Assembly: GCF_021390475.1 (NCBI RefSeq)
Contig: NZ_JAJUWS010000024.1
Location: 34,087 to 98,086, forward strand
DNA length: 64,000 nt
Reading direction: 5' to 3'
From: Streptomyces sp. ST2-7A
GTDB lineage: Bacteria > Actinomycetota > Actinomycetes > Streptomycetales > Streptomycetaceae
In this document: positions 35,801 to 44,613 of the stretch, piece after piece
How positions within the stretch are numbered: the first letter of the stretch is position 1
Layout of the letters: each line of letters starts with the position of its first letter
Notes under the pieces: model-generated
Seen by the model: only the letters and a program-made list of their open reading frames with translations
Databases searched by the model: none
What the model was told of the DNA's origin: nothing
Made by a program: the position numbers and the translations under genes

Positions 35801-38347
35801 CCGCAGGACGGCGCGCGACTCGTCGGCGGGCGGGTACACACCCTCGGGCGCCTCGATCAGCGCCTCCGGCTCGCCCTGCTCGACCCAGACCTCACCGGTC
35901 TCGGAGAGGTCGATGACCCGGTCGAGGTCACCGTCCTTGGTGCCGTCGCCGTCCACGATCAGGTAGCCGACCTCGGAGGCGTCGGGCGCCAGGCGGACCC
36001 AGGCGAAGGCGCCGAAGGCGTCGCGGCCGACGAAGGGCCGGCCCTTGGGCCAGTCCTCGAAGCTCTCGCTCTCGTGGAGGTCCCCCCACGCCCACAGCGA
36101 CCAGTCGTCGTAGTTCCCATCGGGTCGGTGGTAGTGGACGACGGCCCACTCCCGGCTCACGGCGCGCGGCGCCTGTTCCGGGGGCGGGGTGCCGGCGGTG
36201 GTATCCGCGCCGGTCGCGGCCGTGGTGCCGGAGGAGTCCACGGCGATCGCGCGGTAGCGCAGCGGGGTGCCGGCCGGGGTGCCGGCGGGGACGGTGTGCG
36301 TGACGCGGTGCGGCGGGGCGTCGGAGACACCGAGCACCTCCCAGCCGCCGTCGCCGACCTGCGCGGCGAAGGCGACGCGGTTGAGCGCGCCGCCGGTGAC
36401 CGCGGCGGAGAGTTCCACGACGCCGTGCGCGCCGGCGTCGGGCGCGGTGAGTTCGATCACGGGCGCGACCTGCGGGTCGGGGAGCGGTCGGTCGGCGCGC
36501 AACACCACGGTGGACAGGGCGGGCACGGTGAGCTCGACCACGCCGTCGGCGTCGGCGGTCACGCCGGCGCCGGGGCCGGCGGCCTCCCCGTACAGCACCT
36601 CGAACGCGGCGTCCGGGGTGTCGGTGGGCACGGTGACCGTGCGCTCGCCCTCGGCGTTGTTCGCGGCGACCAGGTACTCCACCCGCTCGTCGGCGTCGGT
36701 GCGGGTGTGGGCCCACACGCCGGCGCCGTCCTCCGCGTACCGCTCGGTCTGTGTGCCGTCGCGCAGGGCCGGGTGCTCGCGGGTGAGGACGGAGAGGTCG
36801 GCGATCGCCCGGTACAGCGGGTGATCGGTGTCGTGGGCGTCCTCCGCGTGGGTGCGGTCGGTGCCCAGCTGCGGGTCCCGGAGGTACAGCGGTGTCGTGG
36901 AGCCGAAGAGCGTGGCACGGGCGGCCTTGTCGCCGCCGGAGCCGGTGAAGCCCTGCTCGTCGCCGTAGTAGATCACCGGGTTGCCCCGGGAGAGGAACAT
37001 CAGCTCGTGCGCGAGGCGGGAGCGACCGAGCAGTTCGGCGTCGTCCGCGTCCGGGTTGTCGGCGCGCAGGAAGTGCCCGATCCGGCCCATGTCGTGGTTG
37101 CCGAGGAAGGTGACCGACTGCTGGGCGTTGGTGTCGACGGTGGTGTAGCGGTGGTCCTCGCCGAAGAGGGCGGAGAGGCGCTTCGCGGAGCCGCCCTGCG
37201 AGGCGAAGGACCGCGCGGCCTCCTGGAAGCCGAAGTCCAGGGTGGCGTTCAGGCCGCCCTCGGTGACGTACCGGGCCTTCTCCGCGACATCGGAGGAGTA
37301 CACCTCGCCGAACATGAAGAAGTCCTCGTTGCCGAGGGAGGCGGCGTGCTCCTTCATGGCCGCGGACCAGCGGGTCCAGAACTCCATGTTGACGTGCTTG
37401 ACCGTGTCGATCCGGAAGCCGTCGATGCCGAACTCCTCGACCCAGGTGCGGTAGATCTCCACCATGCCCTCGACGACCTCGGGGCGGGCGGTGAACAGGT
37501 CGTCCAGGCCGTGGAAGTCGCCGTACAGGGAGCTCTCGCCGGCGAAGGAGGAGTCCCCGCGGTTGTGGTAGAGCGTCGGATCGTTGAGCCAGTCGGGGAC
37601 CTTGAGGTCAGCCTCGGCCTCCGTGGTCACCGGCGTGTACGGGAAGGAGTCGGCGTCGAGGGCGGGGAAGTCCCCGGCCTCCCCGCCCGCGTGGTCGAGG
37701 TCGTCGAAGGGACGCCCCTCGGTGTCGAGGTACGGGAAGGCACCCTTGGAGAGGTAGTCGTGGACGCCCTCGGCGTGGTGGATGACGTCGGCGGTGTGGT
37801 TGGTGATGACGTCGAAGAAGACCTTGATGTCGCGCTCGTGGGCGGCCTCGACCAGTTCGGCGAGTTCCTCGTTGGTGCCGAAGTGCGGGTCCACCCGGGT
37901 GAAGTCGGTGATCCAGTAGCCGTGGTAGCCGGCGGAGGCGTGCTCGCCCTCGCCCTGCACCGGCTTGTTCTCGAAGATCGGCGCCATCCAGAGGGCGGTG
38001 GTGCCCAGGCCCTCGATGTAGTCGAGGTTCTCGATCAGGCCGCTCAGGTCGCCGCCGTGGTAGAAGCCCTCGTCGTCGGGGTCGTGCCCGTGGTCGAGCG
38101 GGCCGCCGGGGATGCCGGCGGTGTCGTTGGAGGGGTCGCCGTTGGCGAAGCGGTCCGGGAGCACGAAGTAGAACTGCTCGGTGGTGAGGGCGTGTCGGGT
38201 CGGCTCGGCGGCCAGTTCGGCGTCGGTCGGCGGCGGTGGTGCCGCCTGGGCGGCGGGGGCCGCCACCGCGTGGATCAGCGTCGCGAGGACACCGGCCGCC
38301 GTGGCGACGGCCAGACCTCTGCGCGCGGTGGGCGTGCGCAACAGCAC
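32864..38347 (-). CDS. pulA: Secreted bifunctional amylopullulanase (two GH13 domains)
   Basis: 1827-aa extracellular starch/pullulan-degrading enzyme. Order: signal peptide (~1-38), GH13 alpha-amylase domain (nucleophile in GFRIDTVKH ~310, acid in FGEVYSS ~347, GNHDMGR ~413), Ig-like/linker region, two CBM41-type starch-binding modules (YHRPDGNYDDW ~735; YHRPDGDYDGW ~848), CBM48 (~1105), then a GH13_14 pullulanase domain (YNWGYDP ~1309, GFRFDLMGHH, YGEGWNFGE, VDKHDNE). All catalytic residues are present in both domains. GTG 38,347 follows GGAGGAG. It would cut alpha-1,4 and alpha-1,6 bonds and feed maltodextrins to MalEFG. Confidence 0.93.
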   Translation of the reverse strand: MLLRTPTARRGLAVATAAGVLATLIHAVAAPAAQAAPPPPTDAELAAEPTRHALTTEQFYFVLPDRFANGDPSNDTAGIPGGPLDHGHDPDDEGFYHGGDLSGLIENLDYIEGLGTTALWMAPIFENKPVQGEGEHASAGYHGYWITDFTRVDPHFGTNEELAELVEAAHERDIKVFFDVITNHTADVIHHAEGVHDYLSKGAFPYLDTEGRPFDDLDHAGGEAGDFPALDADSFPYTPVTTEAEADLKVPDWLNDPTLYHNRGDSSFAGESSLYGDFHGLDDLFTARPEVVEGMVEIYRTWVEEFGIDGFRIDTVKHVNMEFWTRWSAAMKEHAASLGNEDFFMFGEVYSSDVAEKARYVTEGGLNATLDFGFQEAARSFASQGGSAKRLSALFGEDHRYTTVDTNAQQSVTFLGNHDMGRIGHFLRADNPDADDAELLGRSRLAHELMFLSRGNPVIYYGDEQGFTGSGGDKAARATLFGSTTPLYLRDPQLGTDRTHAEDAHDTDHPLYRAIADLSVLTREHPALRDGTQTERYAEDGAGVWAHTRTDADERVEYLVAANNAEGERTVTVPTDTPDAAFEVLYGEAAGPGAGVTADADGVVELTVPALSTVVLRADRPLPDPQVAPVIELTAPDAGAHGVVELSAAVTGGALNRVAFAAQVGDGGWEVLGVSDAPPHRVTHTVPAGTPAGTPLRYRAIAVDSSGTTAATGADTTAGTPPPEQAPRAVSREWAVVHYHRPDGNYDDWSLWAWGDLHESESFEDWPKGRPFVGRDAFGAFAWVRLAPDASEVGYLIVDGDGTKDGDLDRVIDLSETGEVWVEQGEPEALIEAPEGVYPPADESRAVLRYHRPDGDYDGWGVHVWTGAAEPTDWSRPVPASEVDSFGAVYEIPLAEGATSLSYIIHRGDEKDLPADQSLDLRAVGHEVWLVSGEETPLLPSGGAAPDLNPERARAHWIDAGTVVWPGTVPPGGSRQLLYHPEGAIALEEGALTDQGQWIRLIPTELTDEQRDRFPHLADQPALRVDPRDAHRIEEALRSQLLASERAANGALTRLTGVQIPGVLDDLYAEGALEAGLGPTFPDAKSPGKSAGKGKGDKKGHRGDPVLSVWAPTAQRVALELDGDGKKLVPMTRDDATGVWSVKGKKNWYGKSYRYHVTVWAPEAGAVVTNKVTDPYSVGLTTDSEYSLIVDLNDPALAPRGWANRNAPEPVDLADATIQEIHVRDFSVADERARNKGKYLAFTEHGSHGMQHLRRLAEAGTTHAHLLPTYDIGSVPERAADRREPDCDLAALPADSPGQQACVAEVRDRDAYNWGYDPVHFNVPEGSYATDPEGTARIVEYRRMVQGLHAAGLLVVNDVVYNHTFASGQDDKSILDRVVPGYYHRLLADGTVADSTCCPNTAPEHAMMGRLVVDSVVSWAEHYGIDGFRFDLMGHHPKQNLLDVRKALDALTVEGHGVDGKSVILYGEGWNFGEVADNARFEQATQANMAGTGIATFSDRARDAVRGGGPFDEDPGVQGFASGLYSDPNGSPANGTQAEQRERLLNYQDLVKVGLTGNLADYSFIASDGERVTGAEVDYNGSPAGYAAAPGEAVAYVDKHDNETLFDALAYKLPDRVSPADRARAQVVAQSTALFSQGPAFGQAGTDLLRSKSLDRNSYNSGDWFNAIQWDCRDGNGFGRGLPPAWDNEAKWPFAEPLLTHPNLTVGCAEIRAAGDAYRDLLRIRSGEDAFRLRTTEEVQEAVSFPLSGTDREIPGVIVMEVGDLAVVFNTTPHRQHQHHPSLVGKDYRPHPVQAEGSDEVVRSARFDAEQGNFEIPPRTTAVFTLR

Positions 38348-38560
38348 GGGGCTGCTCCTCCGGGTCGGGGAACGGGGCGGGGACCGAGCGGCGGAACGGA
38401 TCGGTCGGGCCACAAGGGCTGGGGGGTGGACGAACACGGGGACGGGAGAGGGGGAACCGAGCTGCCCGGCGGGAGTGGTCCCGCCGGGCGTCGTGTCCGC
38501 GCCCCCGCGCCCACCACCGGGGATCCCGTGAGAAGGGGGCGGGCGCGCGGGGGCGTAGGG

Positions 38561-40297
38561 TCAGTTGCGCCAGGTGTCGTTGAGCGTCACCCGGCCGGAG
38601 GACGGCACGGTGGCGGTGCGATTGCTCCCGGATTCCCAGGTCACGTTGCCGTTGGCGTCCCTGCGGATGTACTTGTACTGGAAGGTGGTGCCGGGCGGCA
38701 GGTCCAGCTCCAGGCGCCAGATCGGGTAGGTGTCGGCGCTCATCCGGGGAGCGTTGGCAGTGTTCCAGTTGCCCAGCGCGGAGATGTTGCCCGCCACGTG
38801 GATGTTCTGGCCCATCTGCGTGGTCGCGTTGACCCCGAAGGAGGCGCCGCCGGTCACCGGGTCCCCACCGCCACCGGCGCCGCCACCGGTACCGCAGTTC
38901 CGGGCATCGACGTGCAGGGCGAGGGCGGTGCGGGCGCCGAGGCTCGCGGTGAACTGGCCGCTGCCGTTGACGGTGACCCGGGTGCCGTTCTGGACGTTGC
39001 AGTAGTCACCGGCCGGCAGGGAGGTCTGGAAGGTCCGGTTCAGTGTGCTGTTCTCGTGGTTTATGACCACGTGACCGCGGTTGCCCCGCCCGAAGGCGAT
39101 GGCGTTGTTGCCGTTGGACCACCAGTGGGTGACCGCCTGGCCGCGGGTGGTGTTGCGGAAGCCCACCATGGAGGAGATCTCCTGCCAGGCGTGCTGGCAC
39201 TTCCACCCGCTCTGGTAACAGGCGGTCACGTTGCCGTTGTTGGGCGGGCCGGCGTCGAAGCCGCTGAACTCGTAGCCGGAGTGCACGTCCGGGCTGCCGT
39301 AGGGCCAGGCCAGCATGAAGACGTTGGCCAGGGTGTAGGCGGCGTTGTCCTTGTAGCTGAGGGTGGAACCGTTGCGCTCGGTGTCGTGGTTGTCGACGAA
39401 GACGCCGGAGCGGTTGGAGGGCAGGTAGCCCCAACTCTCACCGAAGTTCTGCAGGTTGGCGATCCGGTCGCCCTGGAACATCCGCTTGAGGTCGAAGGCG
39501 TAGCGGAACTCCTGCACGTGACCGGCGTTGAGGTACTCCTCGGGCGTGATCGCCTCGCCGGCGCCGTAGATGACCTCCTGGTTCCAGAAGACGTTGCCGC
39601 CGTTGACCCGGGCGCGGATCTGCTCCATGTGCCGTGCCGGGATGTGCTTGACGGCGTCCACCCGGAAGCCGGCGACGCCCCAACCCAGCAGGCGGTTCAT
39701 GTAGCCGGCGATCTGCTGCTGGACGTAGGGGCTGCCGGTGTTCAGGTCGGCGAGGCCGACGAGTTCGCAGTTCTGCACCCGCCAGCGGTCGTTGGCGTAG
39801 TCGCTGCCCCGGATGTCCTCGCGGCAGGAGCCGAAGTCGTTGGTGCCGTAGAGGCCGGGGTAGTTGTACTTGGAGTAGGAGGTGCCGCCGGTGCCGGTGC
39901 CCGAGCCCGCGGACATGTGATTGATGACCGCGTCCACGATGACGCCGACACCCGCGTTGTTGCAGGTGTTGATCATCGACCGGAACTGCTGCTCGTTGCC
40001 GAGCCGGCCGGAGATGTTGTAGCTCACGGGCTGGTACTGGGTCCACCACTGGGAGCCCTGGACGTGCTCCTGGGGCGGGGAGACCTGGACGAAGCCGTAG
40101 CCGGCCGGGCCCAGTCGCTCGGTGCACTCGCGGGCGATGGAGTTGAAGTTCCAGGAGAACAGGACGGCGGTCACGTCCTTGTTCCCGGGGGGCGCGGCCT
40201 GGGCCGTGGGAGCGCCGAGCGTCACCGCGGCGGTGGCGGCCGCCGCCAGCCCGACCAGGGCGGTGCGCACGGCTCTCCTGACGCCTCTTTCGGACAT
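38561..40297 (-). CDS. Secreted alpha-amylase with C-terminal CBM20
   Basis: 578-aa extracellular GH13 amylase. Signal peptide (ALVGLAAAATAAVTLGAPTAQA), catalytic barrel with VDAVINHMS, GFRVDAVKHIP (nucleophile, ~210), WNQEVIYG (acid/base, ~237) and FVDNHDTER (~300), then the all-beta C-domain, a Gly-rich linker and a CBM20 starch-binding domain (~480-578; ISALGNWNTANAPRM, WRLELDLPPGTTFQYKYI). ATG 40,297 follows GGAGGA. CTTGC-type operators upstream imply control by the maltose LacI regulator(s). Confidence 0.95.
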   Translation of the reverse strand: MSERGVRRAVRTALVGLAAAATAAVTLGAPTAQAAPPGNKDVTAVLFSWNFNSIARECTERLGPAGYGFVQVSPPQEHVQGSQWWTQYQPVSYNISGRLGNEQQFRSMINTCNNAGVGVIVDAVINHMSAGSGTGTGGTSYSKYNYPGLYGTNDFGSCREDIRGSDYANDRWRVQNCELVGLADLNTGSPYVQQQIAGYMNRLLGWGVAGFRVDAVKHIPARHMEQIRARVNGGNVFWNQEVIYGAGEAITPEEYLNAGHVQEFRYAFDLKRMFQGDRIANLQNFGESWGYLPSNRSGVFVDNHDTERNGSTLSYKDNAAYTLANVFMLAWPYGSPDVHSGYEFSGFDAGPPNNGNVTACYQSGWKCQHAWQEISSMVGFRNTTRGQAVTHWWSNGNNAIAFGRGNRGHVVINHENSTLNRTFQTSLPAGDYCNVQNGTRVTVNGSGQFTASLGARTALALHVDARNCGTGGGAGGGGDPVTGGASFGVNATTQMGQNIHVAGNISALGNWNTANAPRMSADTYPIWRLELDLPPGTTFQYKYIRRDANGNVTWESGSNRTATVPSSGRVTLNDTWRN

Positions 40298-40790
40298 GGG
40301 TCCTCCACGTTGAGGTGTGGGGGGTGCCGTCCCGACGCTGTCCCCGCGTCGGGACGTCCGTGCGGCCGGAAGGCAACGCGCCATGCCCGGAAGGCCGTCG
40401 AGCCGTGGAAGGCTCTTGCTGCAAGTGGTTGAACCTTGCGGCAATCTCTTGCAGGGAAGACCGTAGAACGCGCCGGTAACCCGGTCAAGACCCCGGACAC
40501 AACCCCGTCATGTACGCGTTTTCCCAACGCAACCTCTTTCGCAAGGAATTGCGGACTGCTAACCTCGCGTCACCCCCGGTCGGTCGGGGGCCGGCCACGG
40601 CCCCACGCGCCCGACCGACCGGGTTCCACTTCGTCGGCCCCACCCGGCCCCACCCGCTCTCCCCGCCCCTCCCCCCCGGGCCCGGGGCGCCGACCGGAGC
40701 CCACACGATCGCCCCCGGAACGACCCCGGGCCCCGGGGCGGAAACCGGTGGGGTTCCCGCCCCGGGGCCCGGGGGCGTGGACGGTCGGTG
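40298..40790. other. 493-bp intergenic region upstream of the alpha-amylase
   Basis: Divided into an amylase promoter part rich in CTTGC/GCAAG motifs (40,415-40,545) and a GC-rich part next to the LacI stop codon. The two genes are transcribed in the same direction, so the GC-rich part probably holds the LacI gene terminator. No further gene seen. Confidence 0.5.
40415..40545 (-). promoter_or_regulatory. MalR-type operator cluster upstream of the alpha-amylase
   Basis: CTTGCTGCAAG (40,415-40,425, perfect dyad), CTTGCGGCAA (40,435), CTTGCAG (40,448) and CTTTCGCAAG (40,536). Such dyads are the binding sites of LacI/GalR repressors that control amylase and maltose genes in Streptomyces. Confidence 0.7.
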
Positions 40791-41843
40791 TCAGCGGGTG
40801 TCCCGGGGGACGAGGCCCGAGCGGGGTTGTGCCGTCGAGCCGCGCACCACCAGCTCGGGCTGGAAGACGAACTCGGTGTGGTGGACGGGATTCCCCCCGG
40901 TCTCCTCCAGCAGCGAGTTGACCGCCGCCCCGGCCATCGCCCGCACCGGCTGGCGCAGCGTGGTCAGCGGCGGGTCGGTGAACGCGAACAGGTCGGAGTC
41001 GTCGTACCCCACCACGGAGACGTCGCCGGGGACCTCCAGGCCCCGGCCACGCACCGCGCGGATCGCCCCCAGCGCCATCATGTCGCTGCCGCAGACGATG
41101 CCGGTACAACCGGCGTCCAGCAGCGCCGACGCGGCGGCCTGCCCGCCCTCCACACTGAAGAGGGTGTGCTGCACCAGGCCGGCCTCCATCGCCTCCGCCT
41201 CCGTCAGCCCGACCGCGCCGAGGAAGCCCTCACACTTGCGACGCACCGGCACGAAGCGCTCCGGACCCACCGCCAGACCGATCCGGCGGTGGCCCAGGTC
41301 CCGCAGGTGTCCCACCGCGATGCGGGTGGCGGCGGCGTCGTCCGGCGAGACGAAGGGGGCACGGACCCGCGGGTTGTAGCCGTTGATCAGGACGAACGGC
41401 ACCCCCCGCCCCGCGAGGCGGGTGTAGCGGGAGGGGTCGGCACTGGTGTCGGCGTGCAGGCCGGAGAGGAAGATGACCCCGGTCACGCCGCGCTCGACGA
41501 GTTGCTCGACCAACTCGTCCTCGGTGGCCCCGCCCGGGGACTGGGTGCACAACACCGGGGTGTAGCCGTGCCCCGCCAGTGCCTGCTCGATCACCTGCGC
41601 GAACGCCGGGAAGATCGGGTTGGTCAGTTCGGGGATGACCAACCCCACCAGCCCGGCACTGCGCCGGCGCAGCCGCACCGGACGCTCGTAGCCGAGGACG
41701 TCCAGCGCGGCGAGCACCCGTTGTCGGGTGCCGGCGGCCACGCCCGACTTGCCGTTCAGCACCCGGCTGACCGTGGCCTCGCTGACCGCGGCCTGCTGGG
41801 CGATGTCGGCGAGCCGGGCGGGGGCCGCCGGCACCTCCGTCAT
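40791..41843 (-). CDS. LacI-family regulator coupled to the alpha-glucosidase gene
   Basis: 350-aa repressor with N-terminal LacI HTH (RLADIAQQAAVSEATVSRVLNG) and a periplasmic-binding-protein-like sensor domain (~60-345). ATG 41,843 overlaps the alpha-glucosidase stop (ATGA). It is strikingly similar throughout to the regulator at 49,016-50,083 (shared SAGLVGL, NPIFPAFAQVI, RAPFVSPDD, FVPVRRK, AFTDPPLTT), so one arose from the other. Probable maltose/maltodextrin-responsive repressor. Confidence 0.92.
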   Translation of the reverse strand: MTEVPAAPARLADIAQQAAVSEATVSRVLNGKSGVAAGTRQRVLAALDVLGYERPVRLRRRSAGLVGLVIPELTNPIFPAFAQVIEQALAGHGYTPVLCTQSPGGATEDELVEQLVERGVTGVIFLSGLHADTSADPSRYTRLAGRGVPFVLINGYNPRVRAPFVSPDDAAATRIAVGHLRDLGHRRIGLAVGPERFVPVRRKCEGFLGAVGLTEAEAMEAGLVQHTLFSVEGGQAAASALLDAGCTGIVCGSDMMALGAIRAVRGRGLEVPGDVSVVGYDDSDLFAFTDPPLTTLRQPVRAMAGAAVNSLLEETGGNPVHHTEFVFQPELVVRGSTAQPRSGLVPRDTR

Positions 41844-43501
41844 GCGGCCCACCAGCCGGCGGTGTCGCCGGGGAGCGGGCCGGTTCCGTCGAAGTCCTCG
41901 TTGGAGATGAGGAGTTCGGCGTTCTCCGGCAGAATTCCGGCGAGTTCGGCGGGGGTGGTGCCGGTGTTGACGACGCAGATCACCGAGCGACCGACAGGGG
42001 TGGTGCGGCGGAAGGCCAGCACCCCGGCGGGGGCGTCCAGCCACTCCACCGCGTCGCCGGCGCCGAGGGCCGGGTGCTCGCGGCGGAGCGCCAGCGCGCT
42101 GCGGTACATCTCCAGGGTGGAGGTGGGGTCGCCGGTCTGCTCCTCCACCGACAGTTCGGCCCAGTCGGCCGGCTGGGGCAGCCAGCTGCCGCCCTCGCCG
42201 AAGCCCAGCGATTCGCCGCTCGGAGCCCAGGGCATCGGCACCCGACAGCCGTCGCGCAGGCCGTCCTGGCCGTTGTCCTTGAAGAAGGACGGGTCCTGGC
42301 GCACCTCGTCGGGCAGGTCGACGACCTCGGGCAGGCCGAGCTCCTCGCCCTGGTAGACGTAGGCGGAGCCGGGCAGCGCCAGCATCAGCAGGGTGGCGGC
42401 CCGGGCCCTCCGCAGGCCGCCGCCCAACCGGGTGCGGTGGCGCACCACGTCGTGGTTGGAGAGCACCCAGGTGGTGGGGGCGCCGACCGGCCGCATCGAG
42501 TCCAGCGAGGAGTCGATCACCCGTCGCAGGTCACCGGCGTCCCACCCGGTCATCAGGTAGTGGAAGTTGAACGCCTGGTGCAACTCGTCGGGGCGCAGGT
42601 ACAGCGCGGTGCGGTCCTCGCTGGGGGTCCACGCCTCGGCGACGCCGATGCGCTGCCCCGGGTACTCGTCCAGGATCTCGCGCCAGGAGCGGTAGATCTC
42701 GTGGACGCCGTCCTGGTCGAAGAAGGGCAGCTGCTGGTTGCCCAGCAGCTTGAGCTGCCCGGCGGAGCCCATGTCGGGCAGGCCGGGCGCCTTGACCATG
42801 CCGTGGGCGACGTCGATGCGGAAGCCGTCCACCCCCATGTCGAGCCAGAACCGCAGCACCGAGCGGAACTCGTCGCGCACGGCGGGGCTGTCCCAGTTGA
42901 AGTCCGGCTGCTCGGGGGCGAAGAGGTGCAGGTACCACTCGCCGGGGGTGCCGTCCGGGTTGGAGGACCGGGTCCAGGCGGGGCCGCCGAAGATGGACTC
43001 CCAGTCGTTGGGGGGCAGTTCGCCGTTCTCCCCCTTGCCGGGGCGGAAGTGGTAGCGCTCGCGCAGCGGCGAGCCGGGGCCCTCGCGCAGGGCGCGCTTG
43101 AACCACTCGTGGTGGTCGGAGGAGTGGTTGGGGACCAGGTCGACGATCACCCGGAGACCCAGCTCGTGCGCGTCGCGGATCAGCGCGTCGGCGTCGTGGA
43201 GACCACCGAACATCGGGTCGATGGCCCGGTAGTCGGCGACGTCGTAGCCGGCGTCGGCCTGTGGGGAGGCGTAGAAGGGGCTGAGCCACACGGCGTCCAC
43301 GCCCAGTTCGGCCAGGTACGGCAGGCGGGCCCGGACGCCGGGCAGGTCGCCCATGCCGTCGCCGTTGCCGTCGGCGAAGGAACGCGGGTAGACCTGGTAG
43401 ATGACGGCTCCGCGCCACCAGTCCGCGCGGTCGTCGGTCACGGTCATGGCCTCGGCATGCGCGCCTGCGGGCCGGGAGCGGTCGGCGAGGTGCTGGGTCA
43501 T
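41840..43501 (-). CDS. aglA: GH13 alpha-glucosidase (maltase)
   Basis: 553-aa cytosolic enzyme without signal peptide. GH13 motifs: VIYQVYPRSFADGNGDGMGD, VDLVPNHSS, GVDGFRIDVAHGM (nucleophile), RIGVAEAWTP (acid/base), VLSNHDVVRH. It would hydrolyse maltose and maltodextrins imported by MalEFG to glucose. It sits directly downstream of malG (76-bp gap) in the malEFG-aglA-lacI order. Ribosome-binding site AGGGATGAC. Confidence 0.93.
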   Translation of the reverse strand: MTQHLADRSRPAGAHAEAMTVTDDRADWWRGAVIYQVYPRSFADGNGDGMGDLPGVRARLPYLAELGVDAVWLSPFYASPQADAGYDVADYRAIDPMFGGLHDADALIRDAHELGLRVIVDLVPNHSSDHHEWFKRALREGPGSPLRERYHFRPGKGENGELPPNDWESIFGGPAWTRSSNPDGTPGEWYLHLFAPEQPDFNWDSPAVRDEFRSVLRFWLDMGVDGFRIDVAHGMVKAPGLPDMGSAGQLKLLGNQQLPFFDQDGVHEIYRSWREILDEYPGQRIGVAEAWTPSEDRTALYLRPDELHQAFNFHYLMTGWDAGDLRRVIDSSLDSMRPVGAPTTWVLSNHDVVRHRTRLGGGLRRARAATLLMLALPGSAYVYQGEELGLPEVVDLPDEVRQDPSFFKDNGQDGLRDGCRVPMPWAPSGESLGFGEGGSWLPQPADWAELSVEEQTGDPTSTLEMYRSALALRREHPALGAGDAVEWLDAPAGVLAFRRTTPVGRSVICVVNTGTTPAELAGILPENAELLISNEDFDGTGPLPGDTAGWWAA

Positions 43502-43576
43502 GTCATCCCTGTGGTGTGTCGGGAGGGGGGACGGCCGGAGCCCGGTGGGTCCGGCCGGACCGCGCGGACGGGCGGG

Positions 43577-44611
43577 TCACGCCTTGGTGGCCCCGGCGGT
43601 GAGCCCGGCCTGCAGGTGCCGCTGGGCGTACCCGAAGACCAGGGCGGCGGGCACCGCGATGAGGACGGCGGCGGCGGTCATGTAATGCCAATCCTGGGTG
43701 TGCTGGTTGACGAAGGTCTGCAAACCACCCGCGAGGGTGAGGTTGCGCTCCCCGGTCATGAAGGCGGTCGCGTAGGCGACCTCCGCCCAGCCGGTGACGA
43801 AGCTGTAGAAGGCCGTCACCGCGATGCCGGGCTTGGCCAGCGGCATGATCAGTCGCCAGAAGGTCCCGAAGGGATTGAGCCCGTCCACCCGTCCGGATTC
43901 GTCGATCGCGATCGGGATGGAGTCGAAGAAACCCTTCATCATCCAGGCGCAGAACGGCACCGCGATCGTCAGGTAGGTGACGATCAGACCGACCGGCTGG
44001 TTGAGCAGTCCGTAGCGGGCCATGAGGTTGTACAGCGGCACGATCAGCACCGCCATCGGGAACATCTGGGTGAGCAGGAGGGTCCACATCAACGATCGCA
44101 TGCCGGGGAATCTGAAGCGGCTGAGCGCGTACCCGGTGGTCGAGGAGATGAACACCCCCAGCACCGTGGTCAGGGTCACGATGAAGACCGAGTTCCCGAA
44201 CCAGGTGAGGAAGGCGGTGTTGTTGACGACGTGGTCGTAGTTCTCCCACGTGAAGCCGGCGAACAGAGTGAGCGAGAACGTCTCCTGCCGGGGCTTGAAG
44301 GAGGTCACCAACAGCCAGAACGGCGGGAAGAGCGCGATGAACGCGGCCGCCAGCAGGCCCGCGTGCAGGCCGAGGGAGGCCAGTGGGCCGCGCTCGCCGC
44401 GCCGCCGCACGCGACGGGCGCGCCCGTCGGCGGGCGGGGCGCCGGCGCCGGCCGCCCCACCGGGGGCCGGGGTGCCGGTGACCGCGGTGACGGCCGGAGC
44501 CGCGTCGCCACCGGTGGGCGGAAGGGCGTCGCCCTCGCGGACCGCCGCCTCGTCACGGGTGCCGGATGCCTCCGGGGTCCCGGGGGTTCCCCGGGTGTCG
44601 CGGGTGTCCAT
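43577..44611 (-). CDS. malG: Maltose/maltodextrin ABC transporter permease MalG
   Basis: 344-aa permease. After a ~75-residue Thr/Gly/Pro-rich cytosolic N-terminus come six transmembrane helices and the EAA loop contacting the ATPase (AIDESGRVDGLNPFGTFWRLIMPLAKPG). It partners MalF. The start could be ATG 44,611 or GTG 44,617/44,620; the latter overlap the malF stop. No dedicated ATPase gene is present, so the shared MsiK ATPase probably energises the system, as known in Streptomyces. Confidence 0.9.
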   Translation of the reverse strand: MDTRDTRGTPGTPEASGTRDEAAVREGDALPPTGGDAAPAVTAVTGTPAPGGAAGAGAPPADGRARRVRRRGERGPLASLGLHAGLLAAAFIALFPPFWLLVTSFKPRQETFSLTLFAGFTWENYDHVVNNTAFLTWFGNSVFIVTLTTVLGVFISSTTGYALSRFRFPGMRSLMWTLLLTQMFPMAVLIVPLYNLMARYGLLNQPVGLIVTYLTIAVPFCAWMMKGFFDSIPIAIDESGRVDGLNPFGTFWRLIMPLAKPGIAVTAFYSFVTGWAEVAYATAFMTGERNLTLAGGLQTFVNQHTQDWHYMTAAAVLIAVPAALVFGYAQRHLQAGLTAGATKA

Positions 44612-44613
44612 GG

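Noticed and set aside
34000..40432. Very long plus-strand frames opposite the amylopullulanase and amylase genes
   Set aside because: They are antisense shadows typical of GC-rich coding DNA; the minus strand encodes complete enzymes with catalytic motifs.
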